Shown: positions 24,116 through 32,776, numbered from the stretch's first letter. The stretch is DNA of 36,458 nucleotides from Rhodothermales bacterium (GCA_028284865.1 JANQQV010000011.1:1-36458); one strand, 5' to 3'. Notes: generated by a model not told the origin, from the letters alone. Numbers and translations are program-made.

Positions 24116-24379
24116 ATGACTGCTCCCGCCGACCAATCCTCCTCGAAGGGCACCACGCTCGGATGGATTCTGTGGCGAGGGGGCCTCTGGTTCTGCGGCC
24201 TGTACATCGGTTGGGAGGGGACGATTCGGACCTGGCGATTCCTGTTGAGCCTGCAGTTGCCGGATCCCGTTTTCATCGGTATCGTGATGATGCTGATCGG
24301 AGGCGTCCTCGTGGTTGGGACATTCATTGTCGAACGTGTTCAGGACGCTCGCGATGAAGCGACCTGGCTCGCGAAATAG
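24116..24379 (+). CDS. Small two-helix membrane protein A
   Basis: An 87-residue protein with two hydrophobic helices (about 17-35 and 52-72) and a charged tail reading ERVQDARDEA. No known family is recognised. Its second helix and tail resemble those of the next gene: LP-x-P-x-x-IG, a glycine in mid-helix, then I-x-ER-x-x-D-x-(R/D)-x-A. The two are therefore probably paralogues or a heterodimeric pair. A GGAGA stretch lies about 20 bases upstream, farther than a normal ribosome site. It follows the permease at 35 bp; function could be accessory to that permease, which is inference from context. Confidence 0.8.
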   Translation: MTAPADQSSSKGTTLGWILWRGGLWFCGLYIGWEGTIRTWRFLLSLQLPDPVFIGIVMMLIGGVLVVGTFIVERVQDARDEATWLAK

Positions 24380-24407
24380 CCTGACGTGGGAGTAGCCCCA
24401 AGTCAGG
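24380..24407 (+). other. Hairpin between the two small membrane genes
   Basis: CCTGAC (24380-24385) pairs with GTCAGG (24402-24407), and after one mismatch TGGG pairs with CCCA around a 6-nt loop. It begins immediately after the stop of the first small gene, with no T-run. It could be an RNA-processing, attenuation or stability element that sets different expression of the two genes. Confidence 0.45.
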
Positions 24408-24438
24408 AATCTGTGACACATCAATTGAGGATCGCACT

Positions 24439-24696
24439 ATGAACAAATGGATCCGTCGCACTGGATTCGCGATGATGGTGCTGGGCTTCCTCATCACCCT
24501 CTCCTGGTTCATCGATCCGGTCTGGGAATTGCTGAAGCACTACCAATTGCTGCCCTTCCCGCTTCAGATCGGATTCGCCATCGCCGCTGTGGGTCTCACC
24601 GTCCTCATGATCTCATTGATTGCCGAGCGCTGGAGTGATCGGGACGCCGATGCCGCTCTCCGGGAAGACATTCCCCGTCCGCCCTCATCCACCTGA
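24439..24696 (+). CDS. Small two-helix membrane protein B
   Basis: An 85-residue protein with two hydrophobic helices (about 9-30 and 43-63) and a charged Pro-rich tail (RDADAALREDIPRPP). It resembles the preceding gene product in topology and in the second helix plus tail (LPFPLQIG, then AERWSDRDADA). No family is recognised. It lies 13 bp before the YbjQ-family gene in the same direction, so these are probably one transcript. The role is unknown. Confidence 0.8.
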   Translation: MNKWIRRTGFAMMVLGFLITLSWFIDPVWELLKHYQLLPFPLQIGFAIAAVGLTVLMISLIAERWSDRDADAALREDIPRPPSST

Positions 24697-24709
24697 TTCT
24701 TGATTCGCC

Positions 24710-25036
24710 ATGATCATTGTAACGACCGATTCCATACCCGGATATCGTATCACGGACACCATGGGCATTGCCCGTGGAAACACCATCCGCGCCAAACACA
24801 TCGGGAAAGACATCCTTGCCGGCTTGCGCATGCTGGTTGGGGGTGAAATCAAGGAGTACACCGCCATGCTGACCGAGGCGCGCAACGCGGCCTTGCAGCG
24901 CATGGAGTGGGACGCCCAAAATCTCGGCGCAGACGCCGTGGTGAATGTGCGCTTCGTCACGAGTCAGGTCATGTCCGGTGCCGCTGAGTTGCTTGCCTAC
25001 GGCACAGCCGTCAAGCTGGAAAAAGTCAATTCCTGA
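24710..25036 (+). CDS. YbjQ/UPF0145 family protein
   Basis: A 108-residue soluble protein of normal length for the family. It starts with IIVTTDSIPGYRI, has GIARGNTIRAKHIGKDI and ends with the conserved segment MEWDAQNLGADAVVNVRF and AYGTAVKLE, all standard for YbjQ-like proteins, which form pentameric rings and are tentatively described as heavy-metal-binding. Its biological role is not established. It follows the two small membrane genes closely, and 20 bp separate it from the cytochrome gene. Confidence 0.95.
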   Translation: MIIVTTDSIPGYRITDTMGIARGNTIRAKHIGKDILAGLRMLVGGEIKEYTAMLTEARNAALQRMEWDAQNLGADAVVNVRFVTSQVMSGAAELLAYGTAVKLEKVNS

Positions 25037-25056
25037 TTAACGCTTCTCCTTCGACC

Positions 25057-25785
25057 ATGCCATTGTTCTTCCGTCTGGCAGGCCTAGCGACCTGCTTTCT
25101 CCTGACCGTACCGGCCATCGCCCAAAATGGCCCGCAGAATCTGGAGTACTACCCTACCAACATGACACGTGGCGAGATCATTGCTGAAATGCGTCATTTC
25201 TCGTTCGCGCTGGGAGTACGATGCGAGCATTGTCACGTAGAGCGGACTGATGGACGAGGCTTCGACTTTGCCAGTGACGCCAATCCGAACAAGGAGAAGG
25301 CTCGGGTGATGTTGTTCATGACGGATGCCATCAACAGCCAATTCCTGACTGAACTGGCCGATCGCGCCGATCCGGTTGTTGAGGTCACTTGCAAAACCTG
25401 TCACAGAGGGACGCTGCAACCACGATTGCTGTGGCAGGAACTGCTGCTGGCAACGCACGAAAGCGGTCCGGAAGCCGCTCGGGATAAGCTGACTGAATTG
25501 CAGGAGAACTACGACAATTCCGGAGCCTATGATTTCCGGGAATGGGAGACGAACGTTGTCGCCGAAGAGTTGGCCAAAGAGGGGCGGCACGAGGATGCGA
25601 TCGCCATCTGGATGATGAACGCGGAACGCTTCCCTGCGTCCGATGCCATCCAATCGGGAATGGCGGAATCCTACCAAGCGCTCGGAGACACGCTTGGCGC
25701 CATCCAGGCCTATGAAGCCGCGCTGGCGTTGAATCCCGGGCGCAATGACGTTAAACGGGCGTTGGCTGGGCTCAAGGGAGAGTAG
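25057..25785 (+). CDS. Dihaem c-type cytochrome with TPR tail (reaction-centre cytochrome-like)
   Basis: A 242-residue protein with a signal peptide (cleavage near AIAQ, residue 23). Two CxxCH haem c sites, CEHCH (56-60) and CKTCH (112-116), are separated by helices whose Met residues (M85, M88) could provide axial ligands. The layout, with NMTRGEIIAEMRHFSFALGVRCEHCH before the first site, resembles half of the tetrahaem subunit of photosynthetic reaction centres, a family also spread in non-photosynthetic bacteria. The rest (about 140-242) is TPR helices. It should be a periplasmic electron carrier or sensor; the partner is unknown. Confidence 0.9.
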   Translation: MPLFFRLAGLATCFLLTVPAIAQNGPQNLEYYPTNMTRGEIIAEMRHFSFALGVRCEHCHVERTDGRGFDFASDANPNKEKARVMLFMTDAINSQFLTELADRADPVVEVTCKTCHRGTLQPRLLWQELLLATHESGPEAARDKLTELQENYDNSGAYDFREWETNVVAEELAKEGRHEDAIAIWMMNAERFPASDAIQSGMAESYQALGDTLGAIQAYEAALALNPGRNDVKRALAGLKGE

Positions 25786-25799
25786 AGGTCCGGGCGAAA

Positions 25800-25840
25800 T
25801 GAGCGCAATAATCGCACTGATTCACTAATCTCTGCGCTCA
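25800..25840. promoter_or_regulatory. 8-bp inverted repeat upstream of the M20 peptidase gene
   Basis: TGAGCGCA (25800-25807) and TGCGCTCA (25833-25840) form a perfect inverted repeat with a 25-nt spacer, 26 bases before the start at 25866. It could be an operator for a dimeric regulator or a weak terminator of the cytochrome gene. No T-run is present. Confidence 0.35.
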
Positions 25841-25865
25841 CGAAATCAATCCCGAGATCGCTCCC

Positions 25866-27176
25866 ATGATCAGCCGATTCTTGTTGCTGCTCTGCCTAGC
25901 GATGGTTGCTTCGGTGACGGTCGTCCTACCGGCCCATTCGCAAGCCAACCTCGAAACCCTGTTCGCCGAAATCGAACCCGACGTCATCGAATGGCGAAGG
26001 GACTTCCATCAGAATCCGGAATTGTCCAATCGCGAATTCCGGACCGCCGGAATCGTGGCCGAGCACCTGCGCGGGCTGGGATTGGAAGTACAGACGGAAG
26101 TTGCGCATACGGGTGTAGTCGGAATCCTTCGCGGCGCTCATCCCGGACCCTTGGTCGCCCTTCGCGCAGACATGGATGCCCTGCCCATCAAGGAGCGCGT
26201 TGACGTTCCATTCAAATCCGAGGTCGTGAGTGTCTACCGCGGAGAGGAGGTGCCCGTCATGCACGCGTGCGGACACGACACCCACGTAGCCATGTTGATG
26301 GGAGCCGCCGAAATCCTCGCGGGCATGCAGGATGAGCTGCACGGCTCCATCAAATTCGTCTTTCAGCCGGCTGAAGAAGGTCCTCCTCCAGGCGAGGAAG
26401 GTGGCGCCGAGTTGATGGTCAAGGAAGGTGTCATGGACGATGTAGACGCCGTATTCGGCTTGCACATCAACGCAGGCACCTATGTCGGACAGATCAGCTA
26501 CCGCCCCCGCGGTATGATGGCTGCGGTGGATGATTTCCGCATTGTCCTCAATGGCAAGCAGGCGCACGGCTCCGCACCATGGCTGGGCATCGACCCGATC
26601 GTGACTGCTGCCCAGGTGGTGAACAATCTGCAGACCATCGTGAGCCGGAATCTCGAGCTGACCGAGGCCGCTGCGGTTGTGACAGTGGGCTCGATCCATG
26701 GAGGTGTTCGCTCGAACATCATCCCGGAAGACCTCGAAATGCTGGGCACAATCCGCACATTCGATGTCGAGATGCGAGAAACGCTCCATCGCCGATTCCG
26801 CGAAATCGTGAATCATACGGCAGCCTCCAATGGCGCAACGGCGGATATCCAGCTGCCCTACTCGGCCCACTATCCGGTGACCTACAATGACCCGGACCTG
26901 ACCGCGTCGATGCTGCCCACGCTCGAGCGCATTGCAGGCACTGAGAACGTGAAGCTGATCAACGCAGTGACCGGCGCTGAGGATTTCTCTTACTTCGCCC
27001 GAGAAGTCCCGGGACTCTATGTCTTCGTCGGTGGCAAACCACACGACCTCAACCCAGACGAAAGTGTGAGCCATCACACACCCGACTTCTACATCGACGA
27101 GGACGGCATGCAGCTTGGTCTGAAGGCCTACGTCAGTCTGGCCCTCGACTACATGGCGATGGCGAACGGGCGCTAA
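25866..27176 (+). CDS. Exported M20-family metallopeptidase/amidohydrolase
   Basis: A 436-residue protein with a signal peptide (cleavage after AHS, about residue 25). The M20D amidohydrolase pattern is clear: RADMDALPIKE (100-110), HACGHDTH (133-140, with His133/Cys135/His137), the PAEEG catalytic Glu pair (170-171), and GAEDFSYF near the C-terminus. This group (aminoacylase, IAA-amino-acid or hippurate hydrolase, carboxypeptidase) cleaves the amide of N-acyl amino acids or peptides, using two metal ions. The export signal means it acts in the periplasm or outside. It is separated from the following T9SS gene by 153 bp. Confidence 0.95.
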   Translation: MISRFLLLLCLAMVASVTVVLPAHSQANLETLFAEIEPDVIEWRRDFHQNPELSNREFRTAGIVAEHLRGLGLEVQTEVAHTGVVGILRGAHPGPLVALRADMDALPIKERVDVPFKSEVVSVYRGEEVPVMHACGHDTHVAMLMGAAEILAGMQDELHGSIKFVFQPAEEGPPPGEEGGAELMVKEGVMDDVDAVFGLHINAGTYVGQISYRPRGMMAAVDDFRIVLNGKQAHGSAPWLGIDPIVTAAQVVNNLQTIVSRNLELTEAAAVVTVGSIHGGVRSNIIPEDLEMLGTIRTFDVEMRETLHRRFREIVNHTAASNGATADIQLPYSAHYPVTYNDPDLTASMLPTLERIAGTENVKLINAVTGAEDFSYFAREVPGLYVFVGGKPHDLNPDESVSHHTPDFYIDEDGMQLGLKAYVSLALDYMAMANGR

Positions 27177-27329
27177 AACGGCACCACTCTCGACTGGGGA
27201 ATGCGTGTCACCAGGGTATGAGGGCCGCCAGCTACCGTTAGCGAGTGGTTTCAAGCTGTTCCCCGACCCGACAAGCGCGTTCGAGGAATCCTCTCATGCA
27301 GCAAGCTGGTCCCGGCATACTTTGCCTGT

Positions 27330-28985
27330 ATGTTTTCCCGTGCAACTTGTCTGATCGCGATGCTCTCGTGCGTGCTCGTAATGGCCGTCGATGCGCGTCA
27401 GATCCATATCGACACCTGTGAGCCGGGTTCGGCCACTGCAACGTTGGATAACGGGGCCATTCGCGTGGAGGCGGTCAATCGAAGCGGTTTCCGGCGATGG
27501 GGAGACCTCCCCGCTTCATTCACGCTGCCAGGCTACCCTGACTATTTGATGCCCGTCGAGACCAAGCTCTGGGTCAGCGGAAATGTCCATGACTCACTGC
27601 GCGTATCCGGTCACTCCTGGTCATTCATCAATTACTGGCCTGGCGTACTGCCTGAGCCCGGTTCAGATCGTCAGAAATGTGATGATTATGGTGAGGAATG
27701 GAATCGCGTATGGGTGTTGACTCGATCGGAGGCAGAGATGCTGGGCACCGATCAGCCCAATGCGCGGGTGCGATCCTGGCCCACGCATCTGGGGGCACCG
27801 TACTCCTCGACGGAATCTGATCAGTCGTTTGACCCTGAAAAGGGTGATCGCCCCTTGATCCGGGGAGATCGTGCTCTATGGTGGACCCTGACGGATCATG
27901 GTGGACCACGCCCTTACGACGGGCGATCGGTAGGTGTTCAGGTTCAGGTTTCTCCGTTCCTGTTCGACCGGACGGACATGATTGGAGAGACTCTTTTCGT
28001 CCACTACCGCATCACCAATGCAAACCCTGTGCCGGTGACCGACGCATTTGTCGGGCTCTGGAAGGACGGGATGGTGGAACTCAATGGCCCTTTCGAGGCA
28101 ACGGCAACAGACTCCGTTCTTGGAATGGGGTATCACTTCTTCAAGGACAATGTGTGGCATCGGCCGTCAAACGGTCCCGATCCGGACGTCCACCCTGCCT
28201 TCGGGGTGCTGTCCATCCGCGCGCGGCGGGAGAATGGAGAAGACATTCCGCTGCACGCCATCATGACCCCTCACGGCGACGATATCGGATTCGGCGTCAA
28301 GCCGCGCGCGCAATCGATTCGCAATCTCATGAGTGGATTGTTTGAGAACGGTAACCCGGTTCTGGTTGGAGGCGGTCTGTGGGGGATGGGATACCCGGGG
28401 CATTCGACGGAGCCATACCAGCCCAGGCCCGGAGAAGCCACGACCCGGTTTCCCTTTTCTGGCAATCCGCTGACCGGATCATTCTGGAGCGCCTATGACG
28501 TCGATGGAAATGGGACGCCGCTCGACTCCCGTGCTCTCAGTCTTGTCCTGTCTCATGGTCCGTTTGATTTCGAGCCGGGAGAAACGATCGATTTCGTTGT
28601 GGCCTTCGTATTCGGGATCGAGCAGGATCATCTGGAATCCATCCGCACCCTGCGAGAGCGCGCCACCATTCTGAAGTTCAACGCGAAAACGCTTTTGGAG
28701 TACTCGACGGAAGCTCCGGTTCGATTCGACCCTGATCGCACCCACCTCCGGATGTCGGAGGCATACCCGAATCCGGCATCAGACGTGATCACCATCCGTC
28801 ATGACTTGCAAGGCGCGCTCGAGCTTACCATCATCGATACCATGGGTCGCGTCCACAGAAAGGACCGGTTCAGATCAGGGGGACCCATACAACTCGACGT
28901 TTCGCTGCTTCCGGCGGGTCTGTACTTCGCCCGCATCCAGACCGGCATGGTAACCGGGGTTCGACGATTTACCGTCGTCCATTAG
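27330..28985 (+). CDS. T9SS-secreted protein of unknown function
   Basis: A 551-residue protein with an N-terminal signal peptide (to about VDA, residue 22) and a C-terminal type A sorting domain (residues 475-551: YPNPASD, IDTMGRV, LPAGLYFARI). The central part (about 30-470) is rich in Trp/Gly-containing beta-type segments such as NYWPGVLPEP and YDGRSVGVQVQV, and resembles the secreted hypothetical proteins with this tail found in the Bacteroidota and Rhodothermota. No enzymatic motif is recognised. The tail indicates export through the outer membrane by the T9SS and anchoring or release at the surface. It is flanked by the exported peptidase and the RidA lipoprotein, and there is no clear promoter. 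Confidence 0.85.
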   Translation: MFSRATCLIAMLSCVLVMAVDARQIHIDTCEPGSATATLDNGAIRVEAVNRSGFRRWGDLPASFTLPGYPDYLMPVETKLWVSGNVHDSLRVSGHSWSFINYWPGVLPEPGSDRQKCDDYGEEWNRVWVLTRSEAEMLGTDQPNARVRSWPTHLGAPYSSTESDQSFDPEKGDRPLIRGDRALWWTLTDHGGPRPYDGRSVGVQVQVSPFLFDRTDMIGETLFVHYRITNANPVPVTDAFVGLWKDGMVELNGPFEATATDSVLGMGYHFFKDNVWHRPSNGPDPDVHPAFGVLSIRARRENGEDIPLHAIMTPHGDDIGFGVKPRAQSIRNLMSGLFENGNPVLVGGGLWGMGYPGHSTEPYQPRPGEATTRFPFSGNPLTGSFWSAYDVDGNGTPLDSRALSLVLSHGPFDFEPGETIDFVVAFVFGIEQDHLESIRTLRERATILKFNAKTLLEYSTEAPVRFDPDRTHLRMSEAYPNPASDVITIRHDLQGALELTIIDTMGRVHRKDRFRSGGPIQLDVSLLPAGLYFARIQTGMVTGVRRFTVVH

Positions 28986-29055
28986 CCCGTTGGATTGACC
29001 TGACGTTCTTCCTTTGTGATCTTGCTTCGACCTTTCCAACAGGCACTCCCGACCC

Positions 29056-29541
29056 ATGACCCGCCTCCCCGCCTTTTTCCTCTTGTTTGTTCTCGTCTTT
29101 TCAGGCTGTGAATCCGACCATTCAGGCCAAGAACACGCCTCGAATGCAGAGCAAGACCGACCTTTCGTCGAGTTTCTCAATCCGGAAGGACTGGAAGAAC
29201 CTGGACCTTTCTCGGATGCGGTCCGCGTGGGCAACCTTCTGTTTCTCTCGGGCAAGATCGGCATCCTCCCCGGGACCCGGACGCTTGCTGAAGGGGGCAT
29301 TGAGGGCGAATCCCGCCAGACCATGGAGAACATCAAAGCCACACTGGAGCGTTGGGATTCGTCCCTCGACCGTGTGGTCAAGTGCACTGTCATGATCGAC
29401 GAAATCACCGAATGGGGCGCGTTCAATGAGGTGTACGTTGAGTATTTCCCGGACAACAAACCCGCACGAAGCGCCTTCGGGGCTGATGGTCTCGCTCTGG
29501 GGGCGGCCGTGGAAGTCGAATGCATAGCTACCGTAGACTGA
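29056..29541 (+). CDS. RidA/YjgF family lipoprotein
   Basis: A 161-residue protein. The signal peptide ends in LVFSGC (lipobox with Cys18), so it is predicted to be lipid-anchored in the envelope, which is unusual for RidA proteins that are normally cytosolic. The RidA fold spans about residues 45-161, with Arg138 (PARSAFG) and Glu153 (AVEVE) at the spacing of the catalytic Arg105/Glu120 of E. coli RidA. Thus deamination of reactive enamines or imines is possible. The coding end overlaps the next gene's start by 22 bp, suggesting coupling. The role outside the cytoplasm is unknown. Confidence 0.9.
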   Translation: MTRLPAFFLLFVLVFSGCESDHSGQEHASNAEQDRPFVEFLNPEGLEEPGPFSDAVRVGNLLFLSGKIGILPGTRTLAEGGIEGESRQTMENIKATLERWDSSLDRVVKCTVMIDEITEWGAFNEVYVEYFPDNKPARSAFGADGLALGAAVEVECIATVD

Positions 29542-30296
29542 CCCTTCTGGCCTGCTCGCTGGGCCTTGCCGGCATCCTGTTCACAGGGACGACCCTGGCG
29601 CAGGAGGCCTCCCGTTCGTTTGAAATCCAGACGGCAGACGGACTGACCGTTTTCGGCGATGTGTATGAACCCGAAAACGTCAAACGCCCTCCCCTCATCC
29701 TGGCCTTCCACCAGGGCGGCGGTGACGGTCGCGGCGAATATGCTCCAATAATCCCCAAACTGCTCGAAGCCGGCTACGCGGTCATTTCTGTTGACCAACG
29801 CCAGGGTGGCAGCGTGTTCGAGGGCGTGAATCGCACCGTGGCTGCGCTTCACAAGGGAGTCGAATACTCGTACTGCGACGCCTATCCGGATCTCGAAGCC
29901 ACACTGGAGTTTGCCCGCACGCAAGGATTTGGGCGCATCGTGGCCTGGGGCTCGAGCTATTCAGCTACGCTGGTCCTGCGTCTGGCTGCGGACTATCCCG
30001 AGGATATCGATCGCGTGATCGCCTTTTCTCCAGCCGGCGGCGAACCCATGGGAGCCTGCCAACCGAGGGAGTATGCGGCAAATGTGTCTGTTCCTGCGAT
30101 GATGGTTCGGCCTGAGCGTGAGGCGGCGATTGCATCTGTCGCCGGAGATCTGGAGGCCTTCCAGGAGATGGGGCATCGCACCTACGTCTCTCCTGGTGGT
30201 TCGCATGGCAGCTCGGTACTGGTGGCTGAGCGAACGAATGCGGCAACAGACGCTGTATGGGAGGTCGTTCTGGCATTTCTGTCCGGATCCGACTGA
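29520..30296 (+). CDS. Exported alpha/beta hydrolase
   Basis: A 258-residue protein with a signal peptide (to about TTLAQ, residue 28). The alpha/beta hydrolase fold is shown by LAFHQGGGDG (oxyanion region), the nucleophile elbow GSSYSA with Ser146, and GGSHGSS with His229. The acid expected after strand 7 is read as Glu (VRPERE), so the triad is probably Ser-Glu-His. It is similar to small dienelactone-hydrolase-like esterases. The ATG lies within the end of the RidA lipoprotein gene (22-bp overlap), and an internal ATG is not likely because it would lose the signal. Substrate unknown; both products are predicted to work in the envelope. Confidence 0.85.
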   Translation: MHSYRRLTLLACSLGLAGILFTGTTLAQEASRSFEIQTADGLTVFGDVYEPENVKRPPLILAFHQGGGDGRGEYAPIIPKLLEAGYAVISVDQRQGGSVFEGVNRTVAALHKGVEYSYCDAYPDLEATLEFARTQGFGRIVAWGSSYSATLVLRLAADYPEDIDRVIAFSPAGGEPMGACQPREYAANVSVPAMMVRPEREAAIASVAGDLEAFQEMGHRTYVSPGGSHGSSVLVAERTNAATDAVWEVVLAFLSGSD

Positions 30297-30370
30297 GCAT
30301 CGTACGCGCTCCTCGTTCCTGGGCTGTCGGGATCAGGGGGGCGGATCCGGGAATGTGACGGAAAAGGGCT

Positions 30371-32638
30371 ATGTTTGGCCATCATTTTCGCCAACCCGCC
30401 TTGTCCTTGACGTTCCGTATTCCCGTTTTAGTGGCCGCTCTGTTCTTGATCGGTCTGCCGGCCGCTGCGCAGCTGGCCACCTTTGATGATCACGACTACC
30501 GCAGTGATCGACCCGTTGGCATCCAGAAGCTTTCCGGGCCCATTGAAATAGACGGGCGAGTGGACGAGGCGGCCTGGGATGCCATCGCCCCCATGTCGTG
30601 GTACGTCTACGGCCCGTCCTATGGCGCTGAGTCGACGCAGGAGACGGAATTCCGCATCGCCTATGATGACGAGGCAATCTACTTGTCGTGTCGATGCTGG
30701 GACTCAGAGGCCCAATCGATCCAGGCGACCACCTTCAAAAGAGACGCTTGGGAAGCCAACTTTGACCAATTCGCGGTTGGTCTGGATACCTTCAATGACC
30801 GCGAAAACAGTCTCTTGTTCATTCTCTCTGCGGCGGGAGTTCGAACGGACGTTGCCATATTCGACGATGCTCAAGGCGATGCGCCGTTCAACAGCTCATG
30901 GAATGCCTTCTGGGATGGGGAAACCACCATCACCGAAAAAGGATGGTTTGCAGAAATGCGCATTCCTCTGACCAGCCTTCGATTCAATACGGAGGAAAAC
31001 ATGAGCACGATGGGACTCATGGTCTATCGGTATATCGGTCGGAACGGAGAACATCATACCTACCCCGAGCGCCCACAGGACTGGGGATTCTGGAGCTTTG
31101 CCAAGCCTTCCCAGAGCCAGGAAATCGTGTTTGAAGGCATCGAATCGAGTAGACCGGTATATGTCACGCCGTACATCCTGGCAGGCCACAGCAAAGCCGC
31201 TGAGCTGAACGATCGCGAAACCGACTACGACATCGAGAAAGAACCACAGTTGGATGTCGGTCTGGATCTCAAAGTCGGCCTCACCCGCAATTTGACGCTT
31301 GATCTGACGGCAAACACGGACTTCGCCCAGGTGGAGGCGGACGATCAGCAGGTGAACCTGACCCGGTTCTCGCTCTTCTTCCCCGAACAGCGGCTGTTCT
31401 TCCAGGAGCGTAAGGCATCTTTTGAGCTGAACTTCGGGGATTCGAACCGACTCTTCTACACGCGGCGCATCGGAATCAATGATGGCAATATGGTCACGCT
31501 GCTCGGTGGCGCTCGCCTCGTTGGGCGCGTCGGGCGATGGGATGTGGGCGCGCTGACCATGCAGTCGGCCAAGGCTGGTGATCTACCCAGCGAAAACTTT
31601 GGTGTCCTGAGACTGAGACGCCAGGTCATCAACAATCAGTCATACGCTGGCGCCATCGTGACCTCGCGTCTGGATACCGAAGGTGGCGAAAACATTGGAC
31701 TGGGCGCGGACGGAATCTTCCGGTTGCGGGGAGACGACTTCCTTACGCTTGCTGCAGTCCACACCTTCGACGAAGAGACGGAAACGGGTATCGACGCGAC
31801 GCGAGTTCGTGCCCATCTCAGACGAGAGCGGCTGGAAGGTCCGGTTTACAGTTTCGAATACAATCGCGCCGGAGAAGACTATCGGCCCGATCTGGGCTTC
31901 GAACAACGCGAAGACTACTCCCAATACGGGGTCGAACTCGGCTATGGACAGGTCGGCGTTGAAGGTGGTCAGTTCAAACGATTGGAAGGTGAGGCGGAGC
32001 TCGTGACCTACGTGTCCAACGCGTCGGGCCGCCTCCAAACCCGCGAACTCGAAGTAGAATTGTCTGCCGTCAGCTGGACCGACGCCACGGTCTCTTTGGA
32101 AACGACCTGGATGGTGGATGTCCTGGAAGAACCCTTTGATCTCTCGGACGATATCGAAATCAAGAAGGGGCGGTATTCCTACGTCGAGGCGGAGGTTGGA
32201 TTTGAATCCTGGACCACGAAGGCAGCCACCTCCCAGAGCTCGGTCATCCTGGGTTCGTTTTACGGGGGAAGTCGGGCCACTTTCAGCAGCTCCCCCTCTT
32301 GGAACGTATCCAAAGTGCTGGCGCTGTCGGGTACCTACCAATTCGACCGCATCACCTTCGATGACAGGGACCTGACCTTCAATGCCCACACGCTCCGGTT
32401 CAAGGTTGAAACGACGCTCAATCGCGCCCTGTCGCTCTCCAGTTTCGTGCAGTACAGCTCTGACGCGGAGCTCGCGCTGGGAAACTTCCGCCTTCGCTAC
32501 AACCCTCGCGAAGGCAATGACCTCTACCTGGTCTTTAATGAGGGGCTGAATCTCAACCGCTTCGATCGCACCCCGGTACCGCCGTTCGTGAATGCGCGGA
32601 CCCTGGTGATGAAGTACAGCTACACGTTTGTACGCTGA
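30371..32638 (+). CDS. DUF5916 protein with N-terminal CBM9-like domain
   Basis: A 755-residue exported protein with a signal peptide (to about residue 34). Residues about 58-240 are a CBM9-type domain, beginning IEIDGRVDEAAWD, and the rest is a DUF5916 region with the conserved NTDFAQVEAD, VNLTRFSLFFPEQRLFF and RLFYTRRIG segments, then a long set of amphipathic strands to a C-terminal aromatic/charged strand (YSYTFVR), consistent with an outer-membrane beta-barrel. The group is common in Bacteroidota-like bacteria and is not a TonB receptor: it has no plug domain or TonB box. The biochemical role is unknown; carbohydrate or metabolite handling is suggested by the CBM9. Confidence 0.88.
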   Translation: MFGHHFRQPALSLTFRIPVLVAALFLIGLPAAAQLATFDDHDYRSDRPVGIQKLSGPIEIDGRVDEAAWDAIAPMSWYVYGPSYGAESTQETEFRIAYDDEAIYLSCRCWDSEAQSIQATTFKRDAWEANFDQFAVGLDTFNDRENSLLFILSAAGVRTDVAIFDDAQGDAPFNSSWNAFWDGETTITEKGWFAEMRIPLTSLRFNTEENMSTMGLMVYRYIGRNGEHHTYPERPQDWGFWSFAKPSQSQEIVFEGIESSRPVYVTPYILAGHSKAAELNDRETDYDIEKEPQLDVGLDLKVGLTRNLTLDLTANTDFAQVEADDQQVNLTRFSLFFPEQRLFFQERKASFELNFGDSNRLFYTRRIGINDGNMVTLLGGARLVGRVGRWDVGALTMQSAKAGDLPSENFGVLRLRRQVINNQSYAGAIVTSRLDTEGGENIGLGADGIFRLRGDDFLTLAAVHTFDEETETGIDATRVRAHLRRERLEGPVYSFEYNRAGEDYRPDLGFEQREDYSQYGVELGYGQVGVEGGQFKRLEGEAELVTYVSNASGRLQTRELEVELSAVSWTDATVSLETTWMVDVLEEPFDLSDDIEIKKGRYSYVEAEVGFESWTTKAATSQSSVILGSFYGGSRATFSSSPSWNVSKVLALSGTYQFDRITFDDRDLTFNAHTLRFKVETTLNRALSLSSFVQYSSDAELALGNFRLRYNPREGNDLYLVFNEGLNLNRFDRTPVPPFVNARTLVMKYSYTFVR

Positions 32639-32665
32639 CCGCCGGGTTTTCCGAACCGGTTGTGG

Positions 32666-32694
32666 TTGAGATTCCGACTCGGGTGGGGTAAATA
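32666..32694 (+). promoter_or_regulatory. Candidate promoter of the MFS-isomerase-DUF1080 operon
   Basis: TTGAGA (32666-32671) and TAAATA (32689-32694) with 17-bp spacing lie in the 138-bp gap before the MFS gene, about 80 bases from its ATG. It resembles a primary-sigma promoter. Pattern-based only. Confidence 0.45.
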
Positions 32695-32776
32695 GGTCGA
32701 TCGCGAAGATCACGTCCCGTGCCTTCGCCAGCCATCCGGCTAATCGAACCGCCCGTCCCATCTGCCCTCACCACCC

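Noticed and set aside
25926..27254. 442-codon open frame on the - strand
   Set aside because: It lies antisense to the M20 peptidase gene whose motifs are intact; the frame gives His/Val/Gly-rich text without family motifs. A GC-rich antisense shadow.
28875..29924. 349-codon open frame on the - strand
   Set aside because: It crosses the RidA and hydrolase genes, both with clear motifs on the + strand; no signal or family in the antisense text.
30371..32638. TonB-dependent receptor call for the barrel-type protein
   Set aside because: There is no plug domain or TonB box; the CBM9-like start and the VEAD/NLTRF-LFFPE segments fit DUF5916 instead.
31640..32761. 373-codon open frame on the - strand
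   Set aside because: It is opposite the DUF5916 gene and its conserved motifs; no recognisable protein pattern.
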